Assembly (NCBI RefSeq): GCF_038446955.1
Contig: NZ_CP151803.1
Location: forward strand, 6,014,001 to 6,078,000
Length of the DNA: 64,000 nucleotides
From: Pedobacter sp. FW305-3-2-15-E-R2A2
GTDB lineage: Bacteria > Bacteroidota > Bacteroidia > Sphingobacteriales > Sphingobacteriaceae
Direction of reading: 5' to 3'
Shown here piece after piece: positions 9,304-18,600 of the stretch (position 1 is the stretch's first letter; each line of letters starts with the position of its first letter). Both the position numbers and the translations under genes were made by a program. A model generated the notes under the pieces. That model was not told the origin of the DNA. It did not search any database and worked only from the letters and a program-made list of their open reading frames with translations.

Positions 9304-9633
9304 AATTATTAGATTTTACTAGTTTATAACTGATTGTCGTTGATTATTTATATAAAAATATGAAATAAATCTATTTTCATCAAATAAAAACACAATAAAA
9401 TCACGAAATCGTTATATAAATACCAATAAAACGAGATAATAAATGAAAAATAGCAAATAAAAAGCTGGTTATTTATGACAAAATCATAAATAACCAGGCA
9501 AAACAGACATTTAGAATGAAATATTAAAAATAAACAAGACTTAAAACTAAAAAAGAGACAAAAATCACTGAGAATTCAAAAAAACAGCAAGACAAAACCA
9601 AAAAGCAGCAAATACCGTATCTTTATAAACGTT
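9304..9633. other. Divergent intergenic region between amt and the SRPBCC gene
   Basis: 330 bases, strongly AT-rich. It contains the presumed promoters of amt (minus) and the SRPBCC gene (plus) and one perfect 14-bp-arm hairpin at 9465-9497. A TATCTTTA sequence just before the SRPBCC start differs by one base from the TAnnTTTG box. No gene is seen. Confidence 0.5.
9455..9497 (-). terminator. Terminator-like hairpin in the amt leader
   Basis: CTGGTTATTTATGA (9465-9478) and TCATAAATAACCAG (9484-9497) form a perfect 14-bp stem with a 5-base loop. Read on the minus strand it is followed by CTTTTTATTTG, the form of an intrinsic terminator. It sits about 155 bases upstream of the amt start on the amt strand, where no upstream gene exists to be terminated. 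An attenuator in the amt leader or the end of a small RNA are the obvious options. Confidence 0.6.
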
Positions 9634-10116
9634 ATGAAGTCTTATCATTTAAATTTTAGTCAGCAGCTCCCAATTTCCTTAGCAGAAGCATGGAATTTCT
9701 TCTCTTCCCCATTGAATCTGGCCAAAATCACGCCGGAGGACATGGCCTTTGAAGTAACCTCAGACCTGAAACAACTGGAAAAGATGTATCCGGGAATGAT
9801 CATTACTTATAAGGTATCACCGATCACAGGGATCAAGCTCAACTGGATGACGGAAATCACCCAGGTAAAACCGCAGGAATATTTTATAGATGAGCAACGC
9901 TTCGGTCCATATCAGTTCTGGCATCACCAACACCACTTCAAAGCCATTGAAGGCGGCGTAGAAATGAGCGATATCCTGACCTATGGTTTACCAATGGGCA
10001 TTTTTGGAAAAATAGCCAATAGTCTATATGTAGCAAACAAGCTTCAACAAATCTTTAGCTACAGAAGAAAGAAAGTAATTGAATTATTTGGCGATTATCC
10101 AGCAACAGGAACATAA
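9634..10116 (+). CDS. SRPBCC-family ligand-binding protein
   Basis: A 160-residue cytoplasmic protein with the pattern of the START/Bet v1-like SRPBCC fold: QLPISLAEAWNFFSSPLNLAKITP near the N-terminus, followed by MYPGMIITYKV, EYFIDEQRFGPYQFWHHQHHF and a C-terminal helix ending YRRKKVIELFG. The family binds hydrophobic ligands; the specific role is unknown. Some relatives are annotated as cell-division inhibitors, without support here. Its 3' end overlaps the convergent radical SAM gene by 22 bases. Confidence 0.8.
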   Translation: MKSYHLNFSQQLPISLAEAWNFFSSPLNLAKITPEDMAFEVTSDLKQLEKMYPGMIITYKVSPITGIKLNWMTEITQVKPQEYFIDEQRFGPYQFWHHQHHFKAIEGGVEMSDILTYGLPMGIFGKIANSLYVANKLQQIFSYRRKKVIELFGDYPATGT

Positions 10117-11051
10117 GCCGAGCCCTGAACCACTCCTCTTTTCTCGATTTCTTTATCAATATAGGTCTGAATGGCAGATTTATTCAATCCCCAGTTAGGC
10201 GCAATCAATAAGTCCCAATCTGAAATTCCGAATAAACGCTGAATCACAATATCAGGCCTCAACAAAGGAATCAGTTTGCAAAGCAAATCGGTATACTCTT
10301 CAAGAGAGAACAATTTAAAAGGTTCTTTTTTATACTTTACTCCCATAATTGATCCTTCCACAATGTGAAGGTGGTGGAATTTCACGAATTTAATTTTAGG
10401 GAATCTATTGATTTCATGGATATAACCCAACATCATCTCTTCTGTTTCCCATGGAAAACCAAAGATGGTATGCACACATAAATCCAGTTTAGAATTGTCC
10501 AGTAATTTTACAGCTTCTACAAATTCCCCATGACTACAGCCACGGTTAATCTGATTTAACGTATCATCATAGATGGATTCCATCCCCATCTCCAGATCAA
10601 CATCAAAACGATCCGTATAACTTTCCAGTAAAGCTACTTTCTCTGCATCAATACAATCGGGACGGGTACCCACTGAAAAACCGACCACATCTTCTGTGTT
10701 GATTGAAAGGGCCTCATCATACATCATCTTTAAATAATGTACTGGTGCATAGGTATTCGTATTGGGTTGAAAATAAACGATAAACTTATCTGCTTTATAA
10801 AAACCTTTTCCCCTCTCCATTCCCTGCTCCAGCTGTTCGCGAATGGTCGGTAATTTTCGCGAAAGCTCAGGTGTAAAAGAATCTACATTACAATAGGTAC
10901 ATCCGCCATAGCCTTTGCTACCATCACGGTTAGGACAAGTGAATCCACCATCAACGATTACTTTGAATACACGCTGCCCCTTATACTTCTCTTTCAAGTG
11001 TGTCCCGTAATTATTATATCCTTTTATACCTAAGTCCAGTAGAGTTCCCAA
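10095..11051 (-). CDS. Radical SAM protein of the YhcC family (TIGR01212)
   Basis: A 318-residue radical SAM enzyme. The [4Fe-4S]-binding cysteines are C39, C51 and C54 in the segment FTCPNRDGSKGYGGCTYCN, the spacing typical of YhcC. Other family features are YFQPNTNTYAP and VGFSVGTRPDCI. The reaction of the family is not established. Start choice is unusual: no in-frame ATG precedes the cysteine motif, and the TTG at 11051 follows an in-frame stop by only two codons. I therefore accept TTG. The gene overlaps the convergent SRPBCC gene at its 3' end. Confidence 0.88.
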   Translation of the reverse strand: MGTLLDLGIKGYNNYGTHLKEKYKGQRVFKVIVDGGFTCPNRDGSKGYGGCTYCNVDSFTPELSRKLPTIREQLEQGMERGKGFYKADKFIVYFQPNTNTYAPVHYLKMMYDEALSINTEDVVGFSVGTRPDCIDAEKVALLESYTDRFDVDLEMGMESIYDDTLNQINRGCSHGEFVEAVKLLDNSKLDLCVHTIFGFPWETEEMMLGYIHEINRFPKIKFVKFHHLHIVEGSIMGVKYKKEPFKLFSLEEYTDLLCKLIPLLRPDIVIQRLFGISDWDLLIAPNWGLNKSAIQTYIDKEIEKRGVVQGSAYVPVAG

Positions 11052-11091
11052 TTGCTTTTAATTTTTCACAAAAGTACAGCTTTTATTTTTG

Positions 11092-11436
11092 TTACACTTT
11101 ATAGGTAATGAACTTCTCGTAGCTTTTCCCGTTTAGAAGGAAGATAAAAGTCACCTGGTAACCTGCAAATCCGTACGTTCGCAGATAGATAGAAATGGGC
11201 TCATTGAGCCTGTCTATAAATTTCTCGCAGTAATGCTCAAAATTATGATCAATAAATTTATACTGATATTGAGGGTTAAAATAATTCAGATTGATACGTA
11301 AGGTGGGACCATTCATGACAATAAGCCGACTATAATCCGACATCGCACGCATAATGTGGCGATTCGCGCGTACCCAATTCGCCATATTTTTATTAAAATG
11401 CGGCTGATCAATTTCTACAAATTCCTGCACATCCAT
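11092..11436 (-). CDS. Hypothetical protein, 114 aa
   Basis: A 114-residue soluble protein that I do not assign to a family. It is rich in Asn, Tyr and Phe (NLNYFNPQYQYKF, HNFEHYCEKFIDRLN), has no signal peptide, and looks like a compact alpha/beta domain. ATG at 11436. It lies between the YhcC gene (41 bases) and a secreted unknown gene (55 bases) on the same strand, so it may be co-transcribed with them. Confidence 0.65.
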   Translation of the reverse strand: MDVQEFVEIDQPHFNKNMANWVRANRHIMRAMSDYSRLIVMNGPTLRINLNYFNPQYQYKFIDHNFEHYCEKFIDRLNEPISIYLRTYGFAGYQVTFIFLLNGKSYEKFITYKV

Positions 11437-11491
11437 AACAGCGCAATATTAGTAGTATTCTTAGTAAGAAGAAAAATAATTTTACATTTCT

Positions 11492-12034
11492 TTATTTATC
11501 GACACGCATTGCTTCTATCTCACTCATATACTGAGAGAAAGCTTGTAGATAACTGAGTGATGAATGTTCCGGCCGACCAATAAAAGTCTTAAAATCCTCC
11601 AGATCATTGACCGTAAAGCCCATTCTTACAAACAATTCCTTGTCCTGCTCCCAATCTTTAAGGTTCACTTTCTTCCCACCAAGCTTCCGATACATCGACA
11701 ATCCGTAAGAAAAATCCTTATACTCTGCGGTTTTCCTGAAATTGGAGAAGAAGTTAACAATCGTCCGGTAAGTCGCCGGCTTACCAGCCCTCACTTCCTG
11801 CAACATCAGTACCCCCAACATCGGTCCTTTCAGAAAGGCACTGTCGACAGGATCAAAATTCCCGCAGCGTTTTAAGATCTCAATATCCCGCTTTAAAGCC
11901 AGATCCTGTTCTCCGGATTTATGCTTTACAAAATAAGGTTCCTGATCAAGGATCTTTTCACAATCGGTTACTTCCTGCGCGAAACAGGAAAAACCGATGA
12001 AAACCAATGCTAAAAATACCCCTGTTCTTTTCAT
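11492..12034 (-). CDS. Secreted hypothetical protein, 180 aa
   Basis: An exported protein with a clear signal peptide (MKRTGVFLALVFIGFSCFAQ). The Cys just before AQ could instead suggest a lipobox, but FSC-FAQ fits signal peptidase I better. The mature domain of about 160 residues appears mostly helical with two early Cys (TDCEKI, KRCGNF) that could form a disulphide. I do not recognise the family. It is probably periplasmic. Confidence 0.7.
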   Translation of the reverse strand: MKRTGVFLALVFIGFSCFAQEVTDCEKILDQEPYFVKHKSGEQDLALKRDIEILKRCGNFDPVDSAFLKGPMLGVLMLQEVRAGKPATYRTIVNFFSNFRKTAEYKDFSYGLSMYRKLGGKKVNLKDWEQDKELFVRMGFTVNDLEDFKTFIGRPEHSSLSYLQAFSQYMSEIEAMRVDK

Positions 12035-12097
12035 CCCTTTTTTTGCAAAGGTAATAAACAGTATTGCAACCTTTTTGCAATATATTCAAATACAACA

Positions 12098-12361
12098 CTA
12101 GCCTCCCCGCTTATGCAACGCCAACATCTCAATGTCTATCATATTTCCCAACGATTCCAGGGGTAATTCTCTGCAATCAGGCAAATGGTACAATAACTTC
12201 CATTTTCCTGAACTGGATTTATACACCTCATAAAGGCAATCACTCACTTCCACCTTAAATAAGTCTACTCCATCCACCAATTGCTGGACATCGTAAACTT
12301 TCTTATTCGTTTTTATACACAATCTTTTCATTAATATCCTTGCCTGATAAAGAACATCCAT
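12098..12361 (-). CDS. Small hypothetical protein
   Basis: An open frame begins with GTG at 12367, but an ATG two codons in (12361) or the ATG before KRLCIK (12331) is a better start; I use 12361. The product is about 87 residues with two visible beta-rich stretches (KKVYDVQQL and CLYEVYKSSSGKWKLLYHL) and no recognised family. The gene is isolated on the minus strand between a secreted protein and the ArsR operator region. Confidence 0.5.
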   Translation of the reverse strand: MDVLYQARILMKRLCIKTNKKVYDVQQLVDGVDLFKVEVSDCLYEVYKSSSGKWKLLYHLPDCRELPLESLGNMIDIEMLALHKRGG

Positions 12362-12525
12362 TAGCACTGTCAGCGGTTAATTACACAATATCTTCGACTC
12401 TGCTGAAAGTTTATTAATAATTACTACGCAGATGTAAATATAAGCGGTCAATTCTAAACCTACAATTAATAACAAAAATTAAATCAATCCCTAAATCTGG
12501 TTTTAAATTATTTTTAAAAAACCTA

Positions 12526-12572
12526 TTGCGCAATCAAATGATTGCATTTATATTTGCAACCATATAGTTGCA
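12526..12572 (+). promoter_or_regulatory. Promoter and double operator of the arsR-AHSA1 operon
   Basis: TTG (12526-12528), a 20-base spacer and TATATTTG (12549-12556) match the Bacteroidota -33/-7 promoter. Two dyads overlap it: GCAATCAAATGATTGC (12530-12545), between the boxes with 7-bp arms, and TGCAACCATATAGTTGCA (12555-12572), over the likely start site with 6-bp arms. A short palindrome TTGCGCAA (12526-12533) overlaps the -33 box. The layout suggests autorepression by the ArsR-type product, whose ATG follows at 12575. Confidence 0.75.
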
Positions 12573-12574
12573 CA

Positions 12575-12910
12575 ATGAAAACAAGAAGAGATGTATTCCA
12601 GGCCATAGCAGATCCAACCCGCAGGCAAATTATTGAAAGAATCGCTCAGGGAGCGATGAACCTGAACACCATCGCAGACACTTTCAACAGCAGTCGGCAG
12701 GCAATTTCCAAACATATCCAAATCCTTACAGAATGCGGCCTGGTGGTCATTACCCAAAAAGGAAGGGAACGTTATTGTGAGGCACAGCTTGGAAAGCTAA
12801 ATGAAGTATCAGATTGGTTAGAAGAGTCTAAAAAACAATGGATTAACAAGTTTAAAAAACTGGATAACTATTTAAATGAAATCAAAACCAAAGACCATGG
12901 AACAAAATAA
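12575..12910 (+). CDS. ArsR-type winged-helix repressor
   Basis: A 111-residue DNA-binding protein. The frame extends to 12542, but ATG 12575 gives the canonical family start RRDVFQAIADPTRRQII. A winged helix follows, with the recognition helix in SSRQAISKHIQIL. There are no metal-binding CxC motifs, so it belongs to the ligand- or context-sensing ArsR group usually paired with AHSA1-domain proteins rather than to the arsenic sensors. It overlaps the AHSA1 gene by 14 bases, so the two are translationally coupled. It probably represses its own promoter at the dyads just upstream. Confidence 0.9.
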   Translation: MKTRRDVFQAIADPTRRQIIERIAQGAMNLNTIADTFNSSRQAISKHIQILTECGLVVITQKGRERYCEAQLGKLNEVSDWLEESKKQWINKFKKLDNYLNEIKTKDHGTK

Positions 12911-13382
12911 GAAAGAAAAAGAATTGCTCATCAGCCACCTTTTCAATGCTTCTCCAGAATTGGTATTCAAAGCATGGACAGATCCTGAGCAATTGAAACA
13001 TTGGTATGCCCCGGATGGATGTACCATTGAATTTAAATCTATAACCGTAAAAGAGGGAGGTAGTTTTCATTCCTGTATTCATGACCCCGTTCATGGAGAC
13101 TGCTGGATTATGGGAACCTATCAGGAAGTTATTATTCCGGAAAAACTAGTCTTCTCTATGGTACTAACCAATGAAGAAGGGCATTCACTCCGATCTGTGG
13201 AAGCAGGAAAACCGGAAGACTGGCCGGAAGAAATTCTGACTACAGTCACCTTTAAACCCCTTGGAAATCAAACTACCGTTTCTGTACATCAAACTGTTGC
13301 GGAAGCAGCAGCCAAAGAAACTGGCGCTTACCAGAGCTGGATCAAAATGTTTAACAAACTGGACGCAATTTTCAGGGACTAA
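12897..13382 (+). CDS. AHSA1-domain SRPBCC protein
   Basis: A 161-residue protein with the AHSA1-type SRPBCC fold. Typical features are LISHLFNASPELVFKAWTDPEQLKHWYAP at the N-terminus, a central GGSFHSCIH.PVHG strand pair, and the C-terminal helix YQSWIKMFNKLDA. The open frame reaches 12876, but ATG 12897 fits the family N-terminus better. It is the second gene of the arsR operon, a pairing widespread in bacteria, where the SRPBCC protein is thought to bind a small hydrophobic ligand. The ligand is unknown. Confidence 0.87.
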   Translation: MEQNKKEKELLISHLFNASPELVFKAWTDPEQLKHWYAPDGCTIEFKSITVKEGGSFHSCIHDPVHGDCWIMGTYQEVIIPEKLVFSMVLTNEEGHSLRSVEAGKPEDWPEEILTTVTFKPLGNQTTVSVHQTVAEAAAKETGAYQSWIKMFNKLDAIFRD

Positions 13383-13392
13383 TACAAGTCAT

Positions 13393-13424
13393 AAAAAAAC
13401 CGGGCTGGCTTTCGCCAGACCCGG
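13393..13424 (-). terminator. Rho-independent terminator of the TonB/fasciclin operon
   Basis: CCGGGCTGGC (13400-13409) pairs with GCCAGACCCGG (13414-13424) with one bulged base and a TTTC loop. Read on the minus strand, seven T follow (A run 13393-13399). It lies 28 bases past the stop of the TIG/NHL lipoprotein gene, the last gene of the large minus-strand operon. It also separates that operon from the convergent AHSA1 gene. Confidence 0.85.
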
Positions 13425-13451
13425 TACAAGGAAAAAATCTAAGGTGTTTAC

Positions 13452-15665
13452 TTATTTTAGAAAGACCTTTCTTACCGCATTATTACTACTATCGATGAAA
13501 TAAATATTTCCTGCTTTATCCACAATCGCATCCCCCATATTACCTGCACTGGCTTCATCTAAACTGCCATCTACTGCTCCTCCGCGATTGAATTTAGCAA
13601 TTGTCGTCACCTCTTTAGTCTTCAAATTGACCTTTCGCAAAGCGACATTACCTGCATCCACAACGATAATGTTACCCTCATTATCAGCAACCATACCGTT
13701 TATACTTGCAAAGGCGACATCTCTGCCAAAGCCATCAGCATAGCCAAAGTTTCCGCCAATGCCAATGCCAACATTCTGGTTAGTTGTCAAATTAAAAGCA
13801 TCGATAAAATACCCCTCAAAGTTTAACTTATACATCATGTTCTCCATGACCACGGGCCGGCACTGGTCAGCGAATGCGTTGGCACTAATTGCAGTCCTCA
13901 AACCTTCCGCATTAATTCTCCAGGCCCCGCTAAAAGAACCAAGAACATACAATATACCCCGATTGTCAAATGCCAGTTTATTGATATTTCCAAAGCCTAT
14001 GGCAAAATTGCTAACCTCTCCCTGAGGGCTGACTTTTCTTACGCTCAGGTTACCGTCACTGATGAAGAGGTTATCATTTGCATCGATATCCATTCCCGGA
14101 TTTGAACCGAAATTAAATAAAGCTTCAGTTCCTTTTCCGTTCTTATTGCCACGCTCCCCGGTAGGACTTCCTGCAAATAAAGTAACCACTCCCTGAGGAC
14201 TGATTTTCTTGATCCTGCTCTTTTCTACTTCCAGTACAAAAATATTTCCCTGGCGGTCTATCGCCAAACTACCGGTACGGAAAGACGAAAGATCCAGGTC
14301 TTTGCTTCCCAATCCTCCGGCTATCGTCACTACTCCTGCTCTCCTAAAGGTTACCGGTGCAACGGCTTCAGCCCCATTATTAACCACTTTCAAAGGTCCT
14401 GTACTTAGACCTATCGGCGCCTTAACCACGATTTGGGTTTCTGTAGCACTGATCACCGATGCTGGTAATCCGTTAAATGTCACGATATTCTGAGCGGCAT
14501 TGGCATTAAACCCTGTACCTGTAATCGTCACCTGGGTACCGGCAAGGCCGTTCTCAGGACTCAGTTTATTAATTCCCAGCGACTGATCTTTAAATTCCGG
14601 TCCCTGCACTACCTGATCATTCACACTTAATACTACTTTTCCGTTTCCGGTATTTCCGGGAAGTGTTAAAGTCAGCTTTGTTGCTGAAGCAGTAGTTACC
14701 GGAATAACTTTTCCGTTAATGCTTACTTTATTCTCTTCCAGAATTGTGCTGAAAGTATTTCCGACAATGGTCATCACCGAACCTCCGGGACCGCTCAGGG
14801 GAGAAACGGTCTCGATCACTGGTGGGGGAACCACAGTGAAGACGGGTCCGGTAACTTTTTGTTTATTGATCGTGATCGACAATGGTCCTGTACCTACTTC
14901 CGCAGGAGCAACCACCAGGAGAGATGTTCCGCTGGCTTCTTTCACGAATGCGGGCTTACCATTAAAGTCTACATAATTACCCTCCGCAAGTTCTTCAAAT
15001 CCCTCTCCGGTAATCCTCACCTGGGTCCCTTTACCCCCGGTTAATGGGCTAATGCCTGAAATCGCCTGGTATTTAAAGGTCTGCCCCATGGATTCCTTCC
15101 CATCTACTTTCACTTTCACCGGTCCGGTACCTACTGCTTCAGGCACCTCCACCACTAAAAGCGTATCTGAGGCACTCACCACAACACTCGCTTTCCCGTT
15201 GATGAACACTTCAGCAGGACCTTTTAAGCTGCTAAAACCAGCTCCTGAAATCCGGATGTGTGCCCCGGCAGCACCATTTGAGGGACTGATCCGCTGCACA
15301 CTTAATTCCTGATAAGTATAACGGCCAATATTCAGTGTCTCTCCCGATACTTTCATCACGATCTCTCCTGTACTTCCTTTTTGGGGCGCTCTGAGCACTA
15401 CCGCGGTAGCCGTTGCGCTCACCACATCCGCAGGTGTACCTGAGAATGTAGCGGAAATATCCGAAGGATTATTACTGAAACCGGTTCCCTCTACGGTTAC
15501 CAATGTTCCCTGATTCCCACTGTTGGGATAATAGTCTGTCAGCTTTAACGGCTCTTTAATCATTTCCGTTTTGTCCTTTTTACAGGCAGCCAGCATCAGC
15601 AAGACCAGGCCGAAACCGAACAATCCTTTTTTCATCATATTCTTTACATGTAGATTCATCTTCAT
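13452..15665 (-). CDS. TIG-repeat and NHL-propeller lipoprotein
   Basis: A 737-residue lipoprotein. The signal peptide ends at the lipobox MLAAC (Cys about residue 28). About five IPT/TIG immunoglobulin-like repeats of some 80 residues follow (recurring GxxGTxVTITGxGF motif). A C-terminal region of about 300 residues contains NHL-type beta-propeller blades (GSLAIDRQGNIFVLE, MDIDANDNLFISD, MVADNEGNIIVVD, AIVDKAGNIYFID). TIG plus NHL domains suit binding at the cell surface. It begins 3 bases after the Oar-like receptor gene and is the last gene before the terminator. ATG codons at 15665, 15659 and 15638 are all possible starts; I chose 15665 because of its tight coupling. Its ligand is unknown. 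Confidence 0.85.
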   Translation of the reverse strand: MKMNLHVKNMMKKGLFGFGLVLLMLAACKKDKTEMIKEPLKLTDYYPNSGNQGTLVTVEGTGFSNNPSDISATFSGTPADVVSATATAVVLRAPQKGSTGEIVMKVSGETLNIGRYTYQELSVQRISPSNGAAGAHIRISGAGFSSLKGPAEVFINGKASVVVSASDTLLVVEVPEAVGTGPVKVKVDGKESMGQTFKYQAISGISPLTGGKGTQVRITGEGFEELAEGNYVDFNGKPAFVKEASGTSLLVVAPAEVGTGPLSITINKQKVTGPVFTVVPPPVIETVSPLSGPGGSVMTIVGNTFSTILEENKVSINGKVIPVTTASATKLTLTLPGNTGNGKVVLSVNDQVVQGPEFKDQSLGINKLSPENGLAGTQVTITGTGFNANAAQNIVTFNGLPASVISATETQIVVKAPIGLSTGPLKVVNNGAEAVAPVTFRRAGVVTIAGGLGSKDLDLSSFRTGSLAIDRQGNIFVLEVEKSRIKKISPQGVVTLFAGSPTGERGNKNGKGTEALFNFGSNPGMDIDANDNLFISDGNLSVRKVSPQGEVSNFAIGFGNINKLAFDNRGILYVLGSFSGAWRINAEGLRTAISANAFADQCRPVVMENMMYKLNFEGYFIDAFNLTTNQNVGIGIGGNFGYADGFGRDVAFASINGMVADNEGNIIVVDAGNVALRKVNLKTKEVTTIAKFNRGGAVDGSLDEASAGNMGDAIVDKAGNIYFIDSSNNAVRKVFLK

Positions 15666-15668
15666 TGC

Positions 15669-18600
15669 TTAAAAAGTATATCTTAAACCAAATTGCACCT
15701 GACTTCTTGAACCATAATAATCCACGCTATAAGGTTTACCCGGCGCATTAAACTGGAAAGAAGGATATCCACCTGCATTTTGTTGTGGCGGAAACAATAC
15801 AGGAGTTAATCCCACACTGGAAGTAGAATTAAAGGTATTGGGTGAGAAATATTGAATGCCCCAACTTTTACTGATCAGATTGGTCAGGTTCATCACATCT
15901 GCAGTCAGGGTGATGAATTGTTTCTTATCTCCTGAAACAAACAAATCATGGGAAAGGTGTAAATCGGCCTGCAGGTTCCATGGTGTACGCCCTTTATTTC
16001 TTTCGGTAAACTGCCCTCTTCTGTTGCTCAGGTATTCATCTCCATCCACATAAGCATTAAATGCTTCGGCTTGTTGCTGAGCAGTAACCAGTTGTCCACC
16101 TGTATTGTGGTCCTGAAAATAGCGGATACTTTCTTCTCTATTCGGGATGTATGCCAGACTCACCTGTTGTGGCAAACCCTGAATGCTATTATTTACAACA
16201 CCGTAAGTAAAGGGACTTCCCGATTGTGCACTGAAGAACAAGGAAACATTTGTTTTACCTTTGTTCCATATTTTATTGTAACTGATGGTACTGACGATAC
16301 GGTGTCTGATGTCAAAATTACTATTGGCCAATACCGGATTATTAGGTACCAGCGACTGGTTCAACTGCCAGTTCGATTCCATAGAGTTACGTACGCCGTT
16401 CGACAAATCTTTAGACTGTCCGTAAGTATAAGCAACCGAAGCCTGCAATACCTCAGCAATATTTTTACTAATACTTCCGGTAAGGCTGTAACGGTATCCT
16501 TTGCTGGTGTTACTTAACAGGTAAGTATTAGAAAAGCGCTGATCTACAGTTCCGCTATAAACCGGTTGCAGGCGTGCTTTATCATATCCATAATAAGTAG
16601 GATTGTCCTGCACATTGAGTTGTTGGAAAAGCACATCCTTAATATTTTTAGTATAAATCGCCTCCAGGCCAAATTTCCATTGCGTAGGCGTAGTATAATC
16701 AATTCCCAGACTTGTTCTTAACACTTGTGGCATTACAAACCCATTGTCTACCAAATCAATCTGAGTTTTTCCGCTATTGCGGTTATTGGTCGCCGCACCA
16801 TTCTCCTGAATGAAATCTGCGATTCCATTTAGACCTCCTTTTAATGGATTACTACCTGAGACAAAAGGTTTCTGATCTGCTTTCTGATCAAAACCACCAT
16901 AACTATCCCCGGTATTGTAAAAGGCATAAGCCAGCCATGCCATTGGAATCCTTCCGGTGAACAAGCCTGCGCCCCCTCTGAGGATCAGACTCTGATCACC
17001 CATCCAATCGTACCTGAATCCTACTCTTGGTGAGAGCTGTACTTTGTTCAGGAAATTATTGGTGATTCTTTTTAGTGGTGTATAGGTATAGGTACTTCCG
17101 AAAAAGGGATCATCCATAGCCGTACGCGTTTTATCGCTCAGCTGCGGCATTTCCGGCAAGTGCGCCATATCAGCCCTAAGTCCGGGGATGACTTTTAATT
17201 TATCAGAAACACGGATCTCATCCTGGAAGTAAAGACTATATAGGTTGACATTAAATTTTGCACCCGGATGATCCAGGATGTCATTTCTATTGTTGTTCTG
17301 GTAGTTATAAGCCCCACGAACGCGGTATGGATTGTTGTTCAGGTAATCCTCAATACTTAAATAATCTACCCTTCCATTCCATGCATTCACAAAACCATAG
17401 GTGATGTTATAAAACTCGTTATGGGTACCCAGGGTGAGGGTATGTTTCCCAAGGTTCCAGTTCAGGTTGGCGGTCAGCTCCAGTGTTCTTTGTTTCATAT
17501 CAAAGATGCTGGCCTCACGATCTGTTCCTAAATAGATCGTTGTACCTGGGGTACGTCCGGCGATTTGCACCTGTGGCAGGCTTGGATCAGCCGATGGATC
17601 TCTGGAATCGTTTACCATCGTATAACCCGCCAGTAAATTTCCTGACAAGTTATTACTGAACCTGCTTTTTAATTCAGCCACGGTAGAACTCTGGTTATTT
17701 TTCTGTAGAAAGGCCATGCTGCTGAACCTGAAATCCTGCTGATCACGGTCCATATGCGTGGCTTCAGAAACGATGGTATTGTTCCTGATGGCCAATTGAT
17801 GTTTATCGTTGATGTTCCAATCCAGGCGGTTGAAGAACTTACGAGATTTCGAATAGGTATTAAATTCACCTGCGGTACCTGCATCCAGGAAATTAGCGGC
17901 ACTGATCGCCTTTGCGTCATCCCCACTCAGGATATGACTTGTTTCCGCTCTTCCGGCCAACAGTTGCAAAGGATCTCTCCTGCGGGTAAATTCCTCATTG
18001 GTAAAAAAGAAAAGCTTGTTTTTAATGATGGGAAAACCTAAGCGGAAACCTGCCTGATAGTCGTAAAAATCATTGTTCATTTTACCCAATGTTCCTACCC
18101 TATCCTTACCTGTTAAGCTGGCATTCCGGCCAAAACCATAGGCAGATCCGCTAAGGGTATTGGTTCCGCTTCTGGTCACCGCATTTACGGAGCCGCCGGT
18201 AAAGTTTCCAATCTTCACATCGTAGGGAGCAAGATAGACCTGCATGTCTTCGATGGCATCGAGGGATACGGGATTGGTACGGGTAGAGCTTCCGGCCATA
18301 CCTGAAGTTCCCGACTGTCCGCCTAAAGATGGACTAAAGCCAATTGCATCGTTATTGATGGCGCCATCGATCGTGACGTTATTGTAACGGAAATTTGTTC
18401 CGCCAAAACTATTGTCCTTGCTGGCCTGCGGCACCTGACGGGTGATGTCGGTAATACTTCTGGAAACCGTCGGCATATTGCGCACCTGATCGGCACTGAT
18501 GTTTTTACCTGTTCCATAAGTACTGGCCTGAGCCCCTCTTTTTGTGGCTTTGATCACCACTTCTCCCAGTTGCTGGGCCTGATCGGTTAATGCAAATTTT

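Noticed and set aside
16071..16517. 148-codon plus-strand frame
   Set aside because: Antisense to the Oar-like receptor barrel.
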